Origin: Terriglobia bacterium
GTDB lineage: Bacteria > Acidobacteriota > Terriglobia > Terriglobales > Acidobacteriaceae
Direction: 5' to 3'
Assembly: GCA_020072845.1 (NCBI GenBank)
Contig: JAIQGF010000010.1
Location: 82,407 to 146,406, forward strand
DNA: 64,000 nucleotides
A program made the position numbers and the translations under genes. Positions 63,086 to 64,000 of this stretch are shown here, piece after piece. Every line of letters starts with the position of its first letter. The first letter of the stretch is position 1. The notes under the pieces are model-generated. The model did not search any database. It saw only the letters and a program-made list of their open reading frames with translations, and was not told the DNA's origin.

Positions 63086-63766
63086 ATGTTTGAACAAGAA
63101 ATCGAAATGGAACAGAGGTCGTCGTCGGTAGTTCCACTCTTGCTGATCCTGGCGCTGGTGGCCGTCATCGTCGGCACGGCCGGCTACTGGTTCATGCAGT
63201 CGAGGAAGGTCCTGACGCAGCAGGACGCGACCACCGCGGTCACCTCGATCTTGAAGGCGCAGGGCCCGGCCATGCTGCGTTTCCACACCGGGACGGTGAA
63301 ATCCAGCATCAACGAGAAACCGCGGGACCCGCATTACAAGCTGCTGGCAAAAGCCGGCATGGTGACACTCGTCCCCGTCAAGGGCAAGGGCGAGACGTAC
63401 AACATCGCGCTCACGCCCAAGGGCGAAACCGAGCTGACCGCCTTCCCCGAATTCCAGAAGACCAAGGAAAAGGACGGGACGCTCGCCCTCGCGGTGCCGC
63501 TGGCGCGGCGCAAGCTGGTGGAGGTCACCAAAGTCACCATGAACGGCCCCAGCATGGCGCGCGTGGAGTACACCTGGAAGTGGGAGCCGACGCCGGTGGG
63601 CGACCTGTTTGACGCCAATGGCCAGTTGATCAAGGCTTTCAATCTCTGGGACACGCAGGCGCTGATCGAAAAATACGGCGCCAACTTCTACCACGGCGAG
63701 GCCAAGAAAGTCGCCGTCAACCTGGTCAAGACGGACCAGGGATTCTGGCAGCTGATGAGCGACTAG
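63086..63766 (+). CDS. Membrane-anchored protein of unknown function
   Basis: A 226-residue protein with one membrane helix near the N-terminus (VVPLLLILALVAVIVGTAGYWF, 15-36) and a soluble remainder. The remainder includes a winged-helix-like stretch (DPHYKLLAKAGMVTLVPVKG; YNIALTPKGETEL) and ends FWQLMSD. No family is recognised. GGGGAGG before ATG 63086 excludes the longer frame. A strong terminator follows 27 bases after the stop. The 278-base gap before it shows no clear promoter. Confidence 0.6.
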   Translation: MFEQEIEMEQRSSSVVPLLLILALVAVIVGTAGYWFMQSRKVLTQQDATTAVTSILKAQGPAMLRFHTGTVKSSINEKPRDPHYKLLAKAGMVTLVPVKGKGETYNIALTPKGETELTAFPEFQKTKEKDGTLALAVPLARRKLVEVTKVTMNGPSMARVEYTWKWEPTPVGDLFDANGQLIKAFNLWDTQALIEKYGANFYHGEAKKVAVNLVKTDQGFWQLMSD

Positions 63767-63793
63767 CGAGCGGCGCGTTGTCCGCGAATGAAC

Positions 63794-63820
63794 AAGGCAC
63801 GGCGAGGGCCGTGCCTTTTT
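63794..63820 (+). terminator. Rho-independent terminator
   Basis: AAGGCACGGC (63794-63803), loop GAGG and GCCGTGCCTT (63808-63817) form a perfect 10-base-pair stem running into TTTTT. Confidence 0.88.
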
Positions 63821-63944
63821 GGTTTTCATTTCGCGACCGTCCGATTTTGTGCGCTGGCCGCGGCCGATGCGGCCTATAATGTGGGCCAAATAATAAGCTT
63901 TTGCAGACTTGGGCCGTCTTTCCTGCGTGGGATCTGGAGACAAT

Positions 63945-64000
63945 GTGGCCCAACCCTTGCCCTTCGTCGGCGTCCACATTCCCGGATACGAGATCCTCTC
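63945..64000 (+). CDS. N-terminus of a possible Ser/Thr protein kinase (3' end outside window)
   Basis: From GTG 63945 the frame reads VAQPLPFVGVHIPGYEIL and is open to the window edge. An I-P-G-Y-E-I-L phrase just before the glycine loop is frequent at the start of bacterial Ser/Thr kinases, but the kinase motifs themselves lie outside. CTGGAG 7 bases upstream is a fair ribosome site. A TATAAT at 63875 could be a -10 box, though no -35 fits. Confidence 0.4.
   Translation, partial: MAQPLPFVGVHIPGYEIL

Noticed and set aside
63875..63880. TATAAT upstream of the last gene
   Set aside because: No -35 hexamer with workable spacing was found, so it is not listed as a promoter.

Overview
The window is a GC-rich (roughly 60 percent by eye) bacterial chromosome segment holding about 60 genes. 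Gene content and style point to an Acidobacteriota member, probably a Terriglobia/Koribacter-like lineage. The reasons are an AsmA-like protein, a neighbourhood of site-2 protease, trpS, scpA, scpB and rluB, many secreted proteins of unknown function, and intergenic spaces full of short palindromic repeats. The lineage is an inference; there is no rRNA here to settle it.

Layout. 1-3.6 kb: the end of an AsmA-like gene, a coupled secreted protein and a hexapeptide acyltransferase. 3.7-9.7 kb: M50 protease, trpS (with an iron-sulfur cysteine set), scpA, scpB, rluB, with a PilZ-SpoIIE phosphatase gene lodged between scpB and rluB. 9.8-19.7 kb: housekeeping metabolism and repair (hisC, a hemerythrin, a ROK sugar kinase, mutM, purA, small enzymes, ndk, sucDC). 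19.9-25.8 kb: secreted proteins, a hotdog thioesterase, trpD and two methyltransferases. 25.8-28.4 kb: a beta-CASP nuclease, a transposase remnant and a two-gene cassette of unknown function whose second member looks HEPN-like. 28.4-39.7 kb: a peptidase-like protein with a mutated zinc motif, rlmB, a thiolase, a LytTR regulator, purS, glmS, an inserted HEAT-repeat cassette, a flavin reductase and a membrane protein. 40.0-44.5 kb: a dnaK-dnaJ-hspR heat-shock operon with a visible HspR operator, followed by a parS-like palindrome. 44.5-62.8 kb: a SIMPL protein and a large exopolysaccharide locus, nearly all on the minus strand. It holds a WecA-type initiator, a GDP-mannose epimerase-like enzyme, about eight glycosyltransferases, a NodU-type carbamoyltransferase, a radical SAM protein and a Wza-type export protein. 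The window ends with a membrane-anchored protein and the first codons of what looks like a Ser/Thr protein kinase.

The most unusual aspect is the repeat landscape. Many gaps carry hairpins built from degenerate 7-8 bp units. The unit differs from gap to gap but the design (direct repeats, short loop, inverted copies) stays the same. Some copies have invaded coding sequence in frame: about 78 residues inside MutM and about 30 in RluB. One copy joins rlmB to the next gene and encodes both the C-terminal tail of RlmB and the signal peptide of the following protein. A separate insertion, the HEAT-repeat gene with a potentially structured leader, is bracketed by 37-38 bp direct repeats and separates glmS from its terminator.
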